Counted from the stretch's first letter, positions 1 to 10,200 are shown. The stretch: 64,000 nucleotides of DNA from JAIXWP01 sp046309775 (GCA_046309775.1 JBKCOM010000035.1:32674-96673), one strand, 5' to 3'. The notes: generated by a model from the sequence alone, not told the origin. Program-made: numbers and translations.

Positions 1-17
1 ATAGGTAAATGGATTTT

Positions 18-51
18 TTTGGAAGCCATACAACTACTTCGATTATTTTTG
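18..51 (+). promoter_or_regulatory. Bacteroidota-type promoter for the T9SS protein
   Basis: A -33-like TTTG (18-21) and a perfect -7 box TATTTTTG (44-51) are separated by 22 bases, matching the Bacteroidota consensus TTTG-N19-22-TAnnTTTG. The predicted start of transcription is near 55, leaving a leader of roughly 35 bases before the ATG at 92. Confidence 0.55.
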
Positions 52-91
52 CATCAGTTGTAATATTGAAACCAAATCACAAGTTACTCGA

Positions 92-2446
92 ATGAAGTAT
101 GTCATGAGTTTATTGTTAGCATCCGTTATTCTGGTTGCTAATGCCCAAGTAGTAGAAGTGAGCAATGAAAGAGATTATCAGGCTGCAAAGCTCAGTGGTG
201 CTTTTCCTGTTCTTACTTCTAGACAGTCAACCGAAAAGATAAAGTTTGAGCCTGGTAACTTGGATTTATCAAAAGTGAAACAAGGTTCTTCTCGAATGGG
301 GGGCGGTGGCCAGGATGAATGTGATTGTATTAAACCAGTGGATGACACTTACTCTGTGGTACCCTTTACAAATGGCCAAGCTCCAGAGTATAGAAATGAC
401 GACGGTTCTTCCCCTGAAATTGAATTGCCGTTCACCTTTTGTCTTTATGGGGCTCAGTACAACTCATGCTGGATCAATACCAATGGAAATGTGACTTTTG
501 ACGCACCATTTAGCACGTTCAGCGCTTCAGGTTTTCCGAATAATCAGAATATTATGGTTGCCCCATTTTGGGCAGACGTGGACATTCGCAACCTCGAAAG
601 TGGTTTGGTTTATTACAAAGTAACTGATCACTACATGATCGTTTACTGGGATGCGGTAGGTTACTTTAGCAATATGGCTGATAAGCTGAATTCATTTCAG
701 TTGATTATATCTGATGGTTCGGATCCAATTATTCCAAATGGCGGAACGGTTTCCTTCTGTTATGGCGATATGGAATGGACTACAGGCTCGGCTTCAGGCG
801 GAGTTGATGGATTTGGAGGTACTGCGGCCACTGTAGGTGCCAATCGAGGAGATGGACTTAACTTCTTCCAAGCAGGACGTTTTTCTGTACCCGGCATCAT
901 CTACGATGGTCCTACTGGAGAGGATGATGGAGTGAGCTGGTTGGACAATTTGATTTTTGCATTTAATTCCTGCACTGCAGTTGATTCAGGTAATTTGATT
1001 CCAATCTCACCACTGCTGACCGCGTGTAACATTGTTTATTTGTGCGCGGGGAATGAGGTCACGGTAACATTCCTGGGGCCGGAACCAACACAGTTACTGA
1101 CAATAGATTGGGTGCTTGCAGACCCGACGGCACCATTTGAATTTGTGCTGAACCCTCCCGAAGCTGGTGTCAGTACGTTGGATATTACTGCTCCGCTCGG
1201 AATGACTCCAGGTAGTTATGACATAACAATCACTGCTGCTGACAATGGTATTCCAGCTCAACAAGTGACAATTTTCTATACGTTCATCGTAATAGAAACT
1301 GCCGGCGCCATTGATATTCAAGGGCCGACTAGTATTTGTTCTGGTGAGCCTGCTTTGCTATCCATTATTCCAGGATATACAAATATCCAGTGGAGCAATG
1401 GTTCTGCAGGAAATTCAATAACAGTTGAGCAGCCGGGGACATACACAGTGGAGGCCGTTCTGGGTGGTTGTGAAACTTCAGGAACGATTACTATTGACCT
1501 CGCAGAAACAGCAATTCCAATTATCCAAGGAGACAATCAAATCTGTAGTACCGCTCAAACGACCTTGACCACAACCGAAGAGTTCGTGTCATACGAATGG
1601 AGTACTGGAAGCTCTGCGAGTAGTATCAGCGCAGGAGTTGGAACGGTGTCTGTTACCACTACAGACGCGAATGGCTGTGTGGGAACAGGAAACTTCACAA
1701 TTACTGCGTTGGCAAATCCAAGCGTCGTAAATAGCTTCTTGGTTTGTGACAGCTTTGAGTCAGAGTTGACAGGAAATGATGTTCCAGGTTCGTGGACCGT
1801 AGAACCGGCGACAGGATTGATTTTAGTAAATTCGGATCAAACTGACACCGAGATTATCGCAGAAGCGTACGGTGAATATGATCTCACATTTACACATGCA
1901 GAATGTAATACAACAGATGAGCTAACTGTTCGCTTTTTGCCTTCTCCTGATGTATTCCTTCCTAATGTTGCTGAGGTATGTTTCGGTGAGGCCATCACGA
2001 TTCAGCCTAATAGCGGCAACTTCCAATATATCGATAGTTATGAATGGGAGAATGATGGGTCAACTGACTTCGTTTACATTTTTTCTACACCAAGAACATT
2101 CATCGATTCTTTAGTGATCTTCACGGCACAGAACGATTGTGCAACGATTCGGGATACAGTTACCGTTAAACAAATTATTTGCAACATTATCATCCCGAAT
2201 GTATTTACTCCTAATGGTGATGGTGAAAACAATGCGCTTTCATTTGGCGGTATAACACAATACCCTGGAAATACACTGCAGGTGTTCAATCGCTGGGGAG
2301 CATTGATTTTCGAGAGTGAAAACTACCAGAACAATTGGATACCATCCGAAAATGAGATAGGTGATGGCGTGTATTACTTCGTATTGGGTATTAATAGGCC
2401 TGGAGGAATGGAGTATGTCACCGGAGAAGTGACCATCATTAGGTGA
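92..2446 (+). CDS. Secreted NIDO-domain protein with T9SS type B sorting domain
   Basis: A 784-residue secreted protein. It starts with a signal peptide (hydrophobic residues about 5-18, likely cleavage after ANA at 18). Residues about 110-295 resemble an extracellular nidogen (NIDO) domain, including an NTNGN motif near 130 and an APFWADVDIR motif. The centre (about 410-690) holds Cys-poor Ig/PKD-like beta repeats of the kind found in Bacteroidota adhesins. The last 85 or so residues, from the IPNVFTPNGDGEN motif near 697, are a gliding-motility-associated type B C-terminal domain (CHU_C/TIGR04131 type), which targets proteins to the T9SS. In Flavobacteria type B substrates usually depend on a PorP/SprF-like partner; none is in this window. 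It is probably cell-surface or released, with an adhesive or matrix role (inference). A terminator follows directly. Confidence 0.85.
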   Translation: MKYVMSLLLASVILVANAQVVEVSNERDYQAAKLSGAFPVLTSRQSTEKIKFEPGNLDLSKVKQGSSRMGGGGQDECDCIKPVDDTYSVVPFTNGQAPEYRNDDGSSPEIELPFTFCLYGAQYNSCWINTNGNVTFDAPFSTFSASGFPNNQNIMVAPFWADVDIRNLESGLVYYKVTDHYMIVYWDAVGYFSNMADKLNSFQLIISDGSDPIIPNGGTVSFCYGDMEWTTGSASGGVDGFGGTAATVGANRGDGLNFFQAGRFSVPGIIYDGPTGEDDGVSWLDNLIFAFNSCTAVDSGNLIPISPLLTACNIVYLCAGNEVTVTFLGPEPTQLLTIDWVLADPTAPFEFVLNPPEAGVSTLDITAPLGMTPGSYDITITAADNGIPAQQVTIFYTFIVIETAGAIDIQGPTSICSGEPALLSIIPGYTNIQWSNGSAGNSITVEQPGTYTVEAVLGGCETSGTITIDLAETAIPIIQGDNQICSTAQTTLTTTEEFVSYEWSTGSSASSISAGVGTVSVTTTDANGCVGTGNFTITALANPSVVNSFLVCDSFESELTGNDVPGSWTVEPATGLILVNSDQTDTEIIAEAYGEYDLTFTHAECNTTDELTVRFLPSPDVFLPNVAEVCFGEAITIQPNSGNFQYIDSYEWENDGSTDFVYIFSTPRTFIDSLVIFTAQNDCATIRDTVTVKQIICNIIIPNVFTPNGDGENNALSFGGITQYPGNTLQVFNRWGALIFESENYQNNWIPSENEIGDGVYYFVLGINRPGGMEYVTGEVTIIR

Positions 2447-2460
2447 CGATAAAATATTTT

Positions 2461-2492
2461 AAAAGGACCCGATAGAAATATCGGGTTTTTTT
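2461..2492 (+). terminator. Rho-independent terminator after the T9SS gene
   Basis: Stem CCCGATA (2468-2474) pairs with TATCGGG (2479-2485) around a GAAA tetraloop and is followed by seven T. The ATG at 2493 abuts the T-run, so it cannot be a normal start for the next gene; this supports the in-frame ATG at 2517. Confidence 0.85.
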
Positions 2493-2516
2493 ATGGCATA
2501 TTGCGAACTTGCGCCC

Positions 2517-4385
2517 ATGGATTCGAGCTTAGAATTAGGAAGGGTGGCCGAACTTCTGCGGATAGAACAACGAGAGGATCAGGCTATTCATGAATTGTAT
2601 TTGAAAAAAAGAAGCATCAAAGACAGAAAGGAAGCTGGTCTTTGTTGGTTCCCTCTCAAAGTGAATGAGACGGGCTTTGGGTTAGGAGCATACCCATTTA
2701 TTGTCGTGGAGCGACCAGTAGACCGGCATAGACACCAGTTTCAATCTGGAGCTCCCGTCTCATTATTCAGTGCTAAAGAAGGAAATGAAGACGAGAGTAT
2801 ACATGGTGTTATAGGATATGTGGATGATTCTAGAATGAAGATTACCTTTCATCTGGATGAATTGCCGGACTGGGTAGATGAAGGAAAAATTGGCGTGAAC
2901 TTGCTTTTTGATTCTAAGTCTTATGACGAAATGTTTAAGGCTCTTAGTGAAGTAATCAATTGTGAGAAAGGAAGATTAAAGGAGCTAAGAGATATCATTT
3001 TAGGCTATAAAAATTCGGATTTTCAAAACCGAATGAACGTTCGTTCGGTTTTATTAAATGATAGTCAGAATAAAGCTTTGATGGATATTTTGAATGCAGA
3101 AGATGTGGCATTTGTTCATGGTCCTCCCGGTACCGGAAAAACGACAACACTCGTCGAGTCCATTTTGGAAATTATAAAGGAAGAAAAAAAAATAATGGTT
3201 ACTGCCGCCAGTAATGCAGCTGTTGATCATCTTACTCGAAGTTTGGCAGCGCGAGGTGTAAATGTGGTGAGAATAGGAAACCTCGCCAAAATAGATGAGG
3301 ATAATTCTGCTCGTACTATGGATGTGTTGCTGTCAGCGGATAGAGATTTTAAGAAGATAAAGGAGTTGAAGAAGAGAGCGGTAGAGCTACGCAAAATGGG
3401 AGGTAAATACAAACGGAGTTTTGGGAGAGAAGAGGCGGAACAGAGAAAATTGCTTTTTCAAGAAGCGAAGAATATTAATAAAGAGGCTCGAGAGTTAGAG
3501 ACCTACATAGTCGACAAGATAATTGATAATGCTCAAGTGGTAGCGTGCACGCTCATTGGTAGCACAAATGAATATATTCGAAATAGAAGATTTGATGTTG
3601 TCATCATTGATGAAGCTGGCCAAGCGCTAGAGCCTGCTTGTTGGGTGCCTATTCTCAGAGCAGAGAAGGTGGTGATGGCGGGAGACCCATTTCAATTACC
3701 GCCAACAGTAAAGAGTCATGAAGCCGATAAATTAGGACTTTCGAAAACACTTTTAGAAAAGGGTATCCAAAGACATGAAAAAGTATCTTTATTAAAGGTC
3801 CAGTATCGCATGCACAAAGACATCATGGGTTTTTCCAATGAAAAGTTTTATAATAATCAATTGGAAGCTCATGAATCGGTTGGGGAGCGATTGCTTGAAG
3901 GACATATTTTGGCAGCAGAATATATCGATACTGCGGGTTGTGGGTACAATGAGCAAGAGGGGGAAGATGGTGATTCTAGGGCGAATCCTGAGGAAGCACA
4001 GTTGATAAGAAGGTACATTGAGCGTGAATTGACGGGCATTTCCCAAGAAAATAGGATTGCCGTGATTTCTCCGTATCGCGCCCAAATTGATATTCTAGAT
4101 GAAGTATTTGCAGCCGATAGAAGAATCGTAGTCAATACAATCGACTCTTTTCAGGGACAAGAAAGGGATGTTGTGCTTATTAGTCTCGTAAGGAGTAACG
4201 ACAGCGGTGAGATAGGATTTTTGAGGGATTATCGAAGACTCAATGTTGCATTGACAAGGGCTAAGAAAAAACTCGTTGTCTTTGGAGATAGCGCTACACT
4301 TGCATCAGATAAGTTTTACAGCGATTTTATCAACTATCTGGAACAAAGAGGTGCCTACAGAACAGCATGGGAGTATTTCGAATAA
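2517..4385 (+). CDS. SF1B helicase of the UPF1/IGHMBP2/DNA2 type
   Basis: A 622-residue ATP-dependent RNA/DNA helicase. The N-terminal about 170 residues resemble the beta-barrel region of IGHMBP2-like bacterial helicases. Walker A is GPPGTGKT (about 202-209), Walker B/motif II is IDEAGQ, motif III is GDPFQLPP, and motifs V-VI appear as TIDSFQGQE and VALTRAK. The insert between motifs Ia and II is charged and helical (1B-like). An in-frame ATG exists at 2493, but it lies at the end of the upstream terminator, so the ATG at 2517 is chosen. Family members unwind 5'-3'; bacterial copies are poorly characterised and the substrate is unknown. The following lipoprotein gene starts 17 bases downstream but has its own promoter. 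Confidence 0.9.
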   Translation: MDSSLELGRVAELLRIEQREDQAIHELYLKKRSIKDRKEAGLCWFPLKVNETGFGLGAYPFIVVERPVDRHRHQFQSGAPVSLFSAKEGNEDESIHGVIGYVDDSRMKITFHLDELPDWVDEGKIGVNLLFDSKSYDEMFKALSEVINCEKGRLKELRDIILGYKNSDFQNRMNVRSVLLNDSQNKALMDILNAEDVAFVHGPPGTGKTTTLVESILEIIKEEKKIMVTAASNAAVDHLTRSLAARGVNVVRIGNLAKIDEDNSARTMDVLLSADRDFKKIKELKKRAVELRKMGGKYKRSFGREEAEQRKLLFQEAKNINKEARELETYIVDKIIDNAQVVACTLIGSTNEYIRNRRFDVVIIDEAGQALEPACWVPILRAEKVVMAGDPFQLPPTVKSHEADKLGLSKTLLEKGIQRHEKVSLLKVQYRMHKDIMGFSNEKFYNNQLEAHESVGERLLEGHILAAEYIDTAGCGYNEQEGEDGDSRANPEEAQLIRRYIERELTGISQENRIAVISPYRAQIDILDEVFAADRRIVVNTIDSFQGQERDVVLISLVRSNDSGEIGFLRDYRRLNVALTRAKKKLVVFGDSATLASDKFYSDFINYLEQRGAYRTAWEYFE

Positions 4386-4390
4386 ATGAT

Positions 4391-4398
4391 TATTTTTG
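4391..4398 (+). promoter_or_regulatory. -7 box four bases before the lipoprotein start
   Basis: TATTTTTG (4391-4398) is a perfect TAnnTTTG box. It is separated by only AAGT from the ATG at 4403, so transcription is predicted to begin at or next to the start codon (leaderless mRNA). Confidence 0.5.
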
Positions 4399-4402
4399 AA
4401 GT

Positions 4403-5290
4403 ATGAGCACACGTTTGATATTATTATTTGTCATGATCATCGCCTTGGGGTGCAAGAAAGATGAAGATGAAGCTGCGGCGCCTGTTCCAGTTACTCCGAC
4501 AGGCCCGAAGTTGATTTTTAAGTTTCGCTTCGATGAGAATCAATTGAGGCTGGATAACCTGGGCAATCCATCCACGATTCCGACGGGTCATGCGGCACAA
4601 TCACCAGATTTCAAGAAAATTAGTGCGCACTATATTGAAATGACGAATGGACCATTGGTTCCTCTTGGAGGTGGAGAGATTTTATATACTGCGCCAGAGA
4701 CAACCCAAGGTGGGGCTATGGCAATTGATTTTAGTCAGGCGATTATCGTTGAAGAGGATGAAGTGTTTTTTGAAATTCCGCTTTCACAGATTACGCCCGA
4801 TAGTTACGAGTGGATGCGCGTTTCGCTGGCCTATCAAAATTATGATATCGATTTTCGCTACCAGACTTTTAATCTGACGGGCCGTTTGGCGAGTTTTGTG
4901 GGGTACAATACCTATATTCAATCATATCAAGTGAATACACAAAGTATAACGGTAAATGATGACAAGCTTCAGGGTTATTGGGGAATGGAAGTTTTCACTC
5001 CATTTGTGACTCAAACCTTTCAAGGGCAGAGTCCTCAGGGTGCTACAACTGTTCCTAATCCATTGGCCTCTACAAGTCCCATTCCAGCTGGATCTTGCGT
5101 TGTTACAGGCAGTTTTGCGGAGCCACTAGTCATTACAGGAAATGAAACCCAGGACATAGTCATAACGCTATCTCTATCATCAAATCAGAGTTTTGAATGG
5201 GTTGATTCTAATGGGAATGGCGTTTTCGAGCCAGAGTTTGAGCAAGTGGTAGATATGGGCTTGCGCGGCTTGATTCCTCTTGTGGAGTAA
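4403..5290 (+). CDS. Lipoprotein of unknown function
   Basis: A 295-residue protein with a short hydrophobic N-terminus ending in the lipobox-like ALGC (Cys at 17), followed by a charged KKDEDE linker and a Pro/Thr-rich segment, as usual for Bacteroidota outer-membrane lipoproteins. The mature part is beta-rich and ends with a stretch describing a DSNGNGVFEPEF acidic turn, which could bind calcium (inference). No catalytic motif is recognisable. It lies between the helicase and a convergent membrane gene, so context gives no functional hint. Confidence 0.75.
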   Translation: MSTRLILLFVMIIALGCKKDEDEAAAPVPVTPTGPKLIFKFRFDENQLRLDNLGNPSTIPTGHAAQSPDFKKISAHYIEMTNGPLVPLGGGEILYTAPETTQGGAMAIDFSQAIIVEEDEVFFEIPLSQITPDSYEWMRVSLAYQNYDIDFRYQTFNLTGRLASFVGYNTYIQSYQVNTQSITVNDDKLQGYWGMEVFTPFVTQTFQGQSPQGATTVPNPLASTSPIPAGSCVVTGSFAEPLVITGNETQDIVITLSLSSNQSFEWVDSNGNGVFEPEFEQVVDMGLRGLIPLVE

Positions 5291-5292
5291 TG

Positions 5293-5682
5293 TCAGAATT
5301 GATCGTCGTCTTGCCCAGGTCTTATCACTTTTACGCGTGCGCCAAAGAGTGAGTTGGCAACGCTAATGATAAGAGAAAGCCAGAATGCTGGCCAGAAACC
5401 ATTTACCATAAAGTGATTATTGGGAATGAGTTCACTGGCAATAAGTATAATACAAGCATTGATCACCAATAGAAAGATTCCGAATGTGAGTATTGTGGCC
5501 GGAATGGTAAGTAGAACTAATATTGGTTTAAGAAAGACGTTTAGAAAAGCGAGAATCACAGCGGTCACCAAAGCTATCCAAGGAGCGCTGAACGACACGC
5601 CGTCGATCCACCAATCGCCAATAATTAAGGCGAGTGCAGTCACCATCATTTGCAAAATTGCTCTATGAGTTTTTTCATTCAT
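5293..5682 (-). CDS. Phage holin family 4-TM membrane protein (PF04020-like)
   Basis: A 129-residue integral membrane protein with four predicted helices and the central pattern FLNVFLKPIL...LTFGIFLLVINA typical of the family named mycobacterial 4-TMS phage holin. Despite the name these proteins are common chromosomal genes in Bacteroidota and there is no phage context here, so a lysis role is not supported. The stop codon lies two bases from the stop of the convergent lipoprotein gene. A -7-like box sits four bases before the ATG. Confidence 0.8.
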   Translation of the reverse strand: MNEKTHRAILQMMVTALALIIGDWWIDGVSFSAPWIALVTAVILAFLNVFLKPILVLLTIPATILTFGIFLLVINACIILIASELIPNNHFMVNGFWPAFWLSLIISVANSLFGARVKVIRPGQDDDQF

Positions 5683-5686
5683 GTGG

Positions 5687-5694
5687 CGAAATTA
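5687..5694 (-). promoter_or_regulatory. -7-like box four bases before the holin-family start
   Basis: On the minus strand TAATTTCG (5694-5687) is one base from TAnnTTTG and is separated from the ATG by CCAC. A TTGAC lies immediately upstream. Predicted leaderless start. Confidence 0.35.
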
Positions 5695-5787
5695 AGTCAA
5701 TTCTTTGCCTTGCTTTGAATGTTAACAGATATTCTATTCGTACATATTCTTGAATAAGAGTTTTGTGCAAAAAGAGGGATAATTTAT

Positions 5788-5820
5788 TTTGTTCAAGGGA
5801 AGGAGGTAGGGGTATTTTTG
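5788..5820 (+). promoter_or_regulatory. Promoter of the transaldolase-yciO unit
   Basis: TTTG (5788-5791) and TATTTTTG (5813-5820) are separated by 21 bases. The ATG lies 15 bases after the -7 box. This also argues against the in-frame TTG at 5818, which sits inside the promoter box. Confidence 0.6.
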
Positions 5821-5835
5821 CAAAAAAAAAAGACC

Positions 5836-6504
5836 ATGAAATTCTTTATCGATACTGCAAATCTCGAACAAATTAAAGAAGCGCACGCTTTGGGCGTTTT
5901 GGACGGTGTAACCACTAACCCTAGCTTAATGGCCAAAGAAGGCATCAGCGGGAAAGAGCGTGTAAATCAACATTACATTGATATTTGTAATATCGTGGGT
6001 GAGGGAGATGTGTCTGCTGAGGTTATTTCTACAGATTTTGAAGGAATGGTAAAGGAAGGCGAGGAATTGGCGGCTCTTCACGAGAACATAGTCGTAAAAA
6101 TCCCGATGATTAAGGACGGTGTGAAGGCACTAAAATATTTTTCAGACAAGGGCATTCGTACTAATTGTACCTTGGTTTTTTCGGCTGGACAGGCTTTGCT
6201 TGCTGCGAAAGCAGGTGCGTCATACGTGTCTCCATTCATTGGTCGTTTGGATGATATTTCAGTTGATGGTTTGGAGTTGATTGAGCAGATCCGTTTGATT
6301 TATGATAATTATGGATATGACACAGAAATCCTAGCTGCATCAGTACGTCACCCAATGCATATTATCAAGTGCGCTGAGATTGGTGCCGATGTGATGACGG
6401 GTCCTTTGAGCGCTATAATGGCGTTGCTAAAGCACCCATTGACTGACGCTGGTTTGGCACAGTTCCTTGCGGATCATAAGAAGGCTGCTGAGGCAAGCAA
6501 ATAA
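5836..6504 (+). CDS. tal: Transaldolase of the small TalC/FSA-like family
   Basis: A 222-residue class I aldolase (TIM barrel) of the pentose phosphate pathway that moves dihydroxyacetone from fructose 6-phosphate or sedoheptulose 7-phosphate to an aldose phosphate. The Schiff-base lysine is Lys88 in VVKIPM, and TTNPS is at 26-30. At the position where E. coli fructose-6-phosphate aldolase FsaA has Gln59 in AQV, this protein has Glu62 in AEV, the residue used by true transaldolases; transaldolase activity is therefore more likely than FSA activity (alignment by eye). The ATG at 5836 gives the standard N-terminus MKFFIDTAN. The next gene starts four bases downstream. Confidence 0.92.
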   Translation: MKFFIDTANLEQIKEAHALGVLDGVTTNPSLMAKEGISGKERVNQHYIDICNIVGEGDVSAEVISTDFEGMVKEGEELAALHENIVVKIPMIKDGVKALKYFSDKGIRTNCTLVFSAGQALLAAKAGASYVSPFIGRLDDISVDGLELIEQIRLIYDNYGYDTEILAASVRHPMHIIKCAEIGADVMTGPLSAIMALLKHPLTDAGLAQFLADHKKAAEASK

Positions 6505-6508
6505 TAAG

Positions 6509-7138
6509 ATGTTAATAGAGATTTTTCCCGATAATATTGATAGCCGTAAGATCGACCAAGCTGTCAAAGTACTTCGTGACGGTGGGGTGGTGATTTACCC
6601 CACCGACACGGTTTACACGTTGGGATGCGCGCTTAGCTCTAACAAAGCATTGGAGCGAGTGGCCAAGCTTAAGAATTTAAAAATTGAGAAGGCAAAGTTT
6701 TCGATCGTTTGTTCAGACTTATCCCACATGACCGATTACAGTATGCCTGTATCCAATCCAGTTTTTAAATTGATGAAAACTTTATTGCCTGGGCCCTATA
6801 CGTTTATCTTGGAGGGAAATCGGAATATTCCCCGAATTTTCGAGAGCAATCGCAAGTCAATAGGGATTCGTGTGCCCGACAATGCCATTACCAAACGCTT
6901 GGTGGAAGCCTTGGGCGAACCTTTGGTTTCGACGTCTATCCATGACGAAGATGAGCTGTTGGAATATTCAACGGACGCAGAGCGAATTGATGAAAAGTGG
7001 GGCGATAAAGTGGATCTTGTCATTGGTGGTGGGCCTGGTGGCTTCGTGCCTTCAACAGTAATTGACTGCACCAAAGGCGGAATTGAGATCATCCGCGAGG
7101 GCAAGGGACTCGAAGAAGCTCAAGCACTCATTTCTTGA
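6509..7138 (+). CDS. Sua5/YciO/YrdC family protein (putative threonylcarbamoyl-AMP synthase)
   Basis: A 209-residue YrdC-fold protein. Members make L-threonylcarbamoyl-AMP from threonine, bicarbonate and ATP for the t6A37 modification of tRNAs. The IYPTDTVY motif (about 28-35) and the SIGIRVP and STS motifs are present. The overall pattern (CSDLSHMTDYS, LPGPYTFIL, VDLVIGGG) resembles E. coli YciO more than TsaC, and the usual Tyr-Gly after PTDT is Tyr-Thr. It may be a YciO-type paralogue rather than the essential enzyme. The ATG at 6509 follows the transaldolase stop by four bases, so the pair is probably co-transcribed. Confidence 0.88.
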   Translation: MLIEIFPDNIDSRKIDQAVKVLRDGGVVIYPTDTVYTLGCALSSNKALERVAKLKNLKIEKAKFSIVCSDLSHMTDYSMPVSNPVFKLMKTLLPGPYTFILEGNRNIPRIFESNRKSIGIRVPDNAITKRLVEALGEPLVSTSIHDEDELLEYSTDAERIDEKWGDKVDLVIGGGPGGFVPSTVIDCTKGGIEIIREGKGLEEAQALIS

Positions 7139-7205
7139 TAAACAATCCAACGTTCGCAAGTTTCACAAGAGGCTGTTTAACAATATTCGGCACCATTTTT
7201 CTTTG

Positions 7206-7229
7206 TTCTCGGTAAATTCTGTCCGAGAA
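7206..7229 (+). repeat. Inverted repeat overlapping the start codon of the TPR gene
   Basis: TTCTCGG (7206-7212) and CCGAGAA (7223-7229) are perfect inverted copies around a 10-base loop, and the last A is the first base of the ATG. It could be an RNA hairpin hiding the start region or a DNA operator. There is no T-run, so it is not a terminator. Confidence 0.4.
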
Positions 7230-10200
7230 TGAAAGCAAGAATCATAATATTTTGGATCATGGGCATTCTGCTCGCTCAATCTGTGCAGGCTCAGGAGCCT
7301 ATTGCATTGTTTGATAAGTCCGCTGTCTATAAGGAGGCCATTCACCTCTACGATCATGAAAAGTACAGTGCTTCTATGAAGAAATTCGAGGAGTTTATTG
7401 GACTGGAATTGGATCCTCAGAATGCGTTGCGGATCAACGCCGAATATTATAAGGGGATTTGTGCGTTGTATTTATTGCAACCCGATGCGGAATATCAATT
7501 GATTCGATTTGTACGCGAACATCCAGATTCACCTTGGAAACATCACGTATATTTTGAACTCGCTACATTCAACTACCAAAGAAAAAGCTATAAAAAGGCG
7601 CTTGAATGGTTTCAGGAAGTGGATCAAGACATGCTTTCGAATGATGAGAAGATAGAGTTCTTCTATAAAAGAGGTCACTCACTTTTCGAAGATGGTGACT
7701 TGAAGAGCGCGAGACAGGATTTTCTCGAGGTGAAACAAGTAGAGTCACAATACAAGCAGCCGGCGATTTATTATTACTCCCATATAGCTTATGAGCAAAA
7801 GGAATATGAGACCGCGCTTACAGGTTTCAAGCAACTCGAAACAGATGCTAATTTTAGTCCAATAGTTCCTTACTACATTGCTCAGATATATTATAAACAA
7901 AAGAAGTATGATGAGTTGTTGGCCTACGCTCCAGGAGTGTTGCAGTCGGCAAATGAAAAGTCGACGAAGCGTGTTCCAGAGATAGCAAGACTTATCGGTG
8001 ATGCTTATTTTATTAAGGAAAAATATGCTGAAGCATTGCCATACTTGTTGCAGTTTCATGAAGGAGTAGAGAAATCAGAGATTACGAGAGAGGATTATTA
8101 TCAGCTTGGATATACCTATTATCGAACTCAAGCTTATGAGAATGCTATCAAAGCATTTGCGGGGTGCGACGGAGAGCGCGATGAATTGTACCAATTGGCC
8201 ACTTATAACATGGCGGATTGCTACTTGAAAATGAATAACAAAGAGTTTGCAAGGAATACCTTTAGTGAAGCGGCTTCCATGGAATTCAATAGAGAGATAC
8301 AAGAAGATGCCTTGTTTAATTATTCTAAACTCGCCTTTGAATTGTCTTATAACCCTTTCCACGAAGCCATTACTGCTTTTGAGGATTATCTGAATAAATA
8401 TCCTAACAGTCCACGTCGCGACGAGGCGTATGAATTCTTGTTGAATGTGTACATGAAAACGCGGAATTATGAGCGTGCACTGGCATCACTTGATAAAATT
8501 CAGAATAAAGATAATCGTGTAAAAGAGGCATATCAGATCGTGGCCTACAACCGTGGAGTGGAACTCTTTCAGGCAGAGGACTACGATCGATCTGCTTCAT
8601 TTTTTGATAAGGTAAATACTTATCCAATGAATCCCCTACTTACTTCAGAAGCTAAGTTTTGGAAAGCAGAAATTTCATATAGAAAAAGAGAATACAGCGA
8701 AGCGATCAAGAGATACAACGCATTTTTAAATGATCAGGGCGCCATTCAAAGCGAATATTATGGATTAGCAAATTATGGAATTGGATATTCCTATTTCAAA
8801 TTGGGAAATGAAGAGACCAATTTTGAGACGATGAAGGATTTGTATGCGAACGCGAATACGGGGTTCAGAAAATTTGCTGACGGAAATGGTACCAAAGAAA
8901 GAAGAAAACTCTTTGACGCTTACCTCAGAATTGGTGATTGTTTTTATGTGAATAAAAGCTATCAGCAAGCAATTCAGTATTATGACAAGGTCAGTGATAA
9001 TAATGAAGGTAATAAGGACTACGCGATGTTTCAGAAAGCCATGTGCTATGGTTTTGATGGCCAACCCGACAAGAAGGCTTGGGTTATAAAAAATATGCTT
9101 GCTGAGATTCCTGATTCGAAGTTTAAAGTAGATGGAAAGTATGAACTTGCGAAGACTTATCTGGCGCAAAACAGATTAGAAGAAGCAGCGAATTACTATA
9201 ATGACATTCTTCAAAATCACGCGACGTCGGCCTATTATAAAAAGGCTCTTGCCGATATGTGTAGCTATTATGTAAAGAAGAACAATGTAGCGAAAGTGAA
9301 GGAAACGTGGAATACACTTTATACCCAGTTTCCTAATGACCCAATACTTGTAGATGCGGTAGCAGCGGTAAGAAGCACTTTGATAGAGGATACAGAATTC
9401 CAAGAACAAATAAGAAACTTAAGAATCGTAAATATTAAAGCAGAAGATATTGAATCCGATGTCTATAAAAAGGCTTCTGATGCGGCTTATGACGGCAATT
9501 GTGATTTGGCTATCGAGAAGCTCAATAACTATCTAAGACAGTTTCAGCCAGCGCTTTTTGGTGTGGAAGCAAATTACTTATTGGCTACTTGTTGTTTTGA
9601 AAAAGGCAATCAAGATGCCGCTTTGAATAGTTACAACTTCGTGATTGCTCAGCCATATAGTGATTATACCGAGGAGAGTTTGAAAGTTGCCGCAACGATA
9701 AATTTCAATAAGAAGAATTATGAAGTGGCTGCTGATCATTATGCCGATTTGGAGTCGATAGCAGTAATCAAGTTGAACGTATTGGAAGCACAGATTGGAT
9801 TGATGCGTTGCTATTATTTTTTAAATAGAAAATCTGAAGCAAAGCAATATGCAGACAAAGTGCTAGTGAATCCGAGTACACCGGATGATATTCGATTTAC
9901 AGCTCACTTGTGGCGTGGACGCATTCGAATGGAAGAAATGGACGACGCTGGTGCAACTGCTGATTTCAAAGAGGTCATTAAGCGCGGTGGAAGTAATGCT
10001 GCAGAAGCGAAGTATCATATTGCTTTTATGCACTATCGAGCAGGAAACTATGCAAAAGCAGAGACAGAAATTGGAGAGCATATTGAGAAGTACTCATCCT
10101 TTACCGAGTGGAAGTACAAGGCAATTCTTTTATTGGCAGATGTTTACATCGGCAAGAAAGAATATTTTCAGGCGCGCGCACTTTTGAATGGCGTGCTTGA

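Noticed and set aside
9..91. Coding sequence before the first gene
   Set aside because: Only promoter elements are visible; no frame of useful length.
2493..2516. Helicase start at 2493
   Set aside because: The ATG touches the T-run of the upstream terminator; 2517 is more plausible.
5293..5682. Prophage lysis gene
   Set aside because: The holin-family name is only a domain name; there are no phage genes near and the protein is a usual chromosomal member.
5818..5835. TTG start for the transaldolase at 5818
   Set aside because: The TTG is part of the TATTTTTG promoter box; the ATG at 5836 gives the conserved N-terminus.
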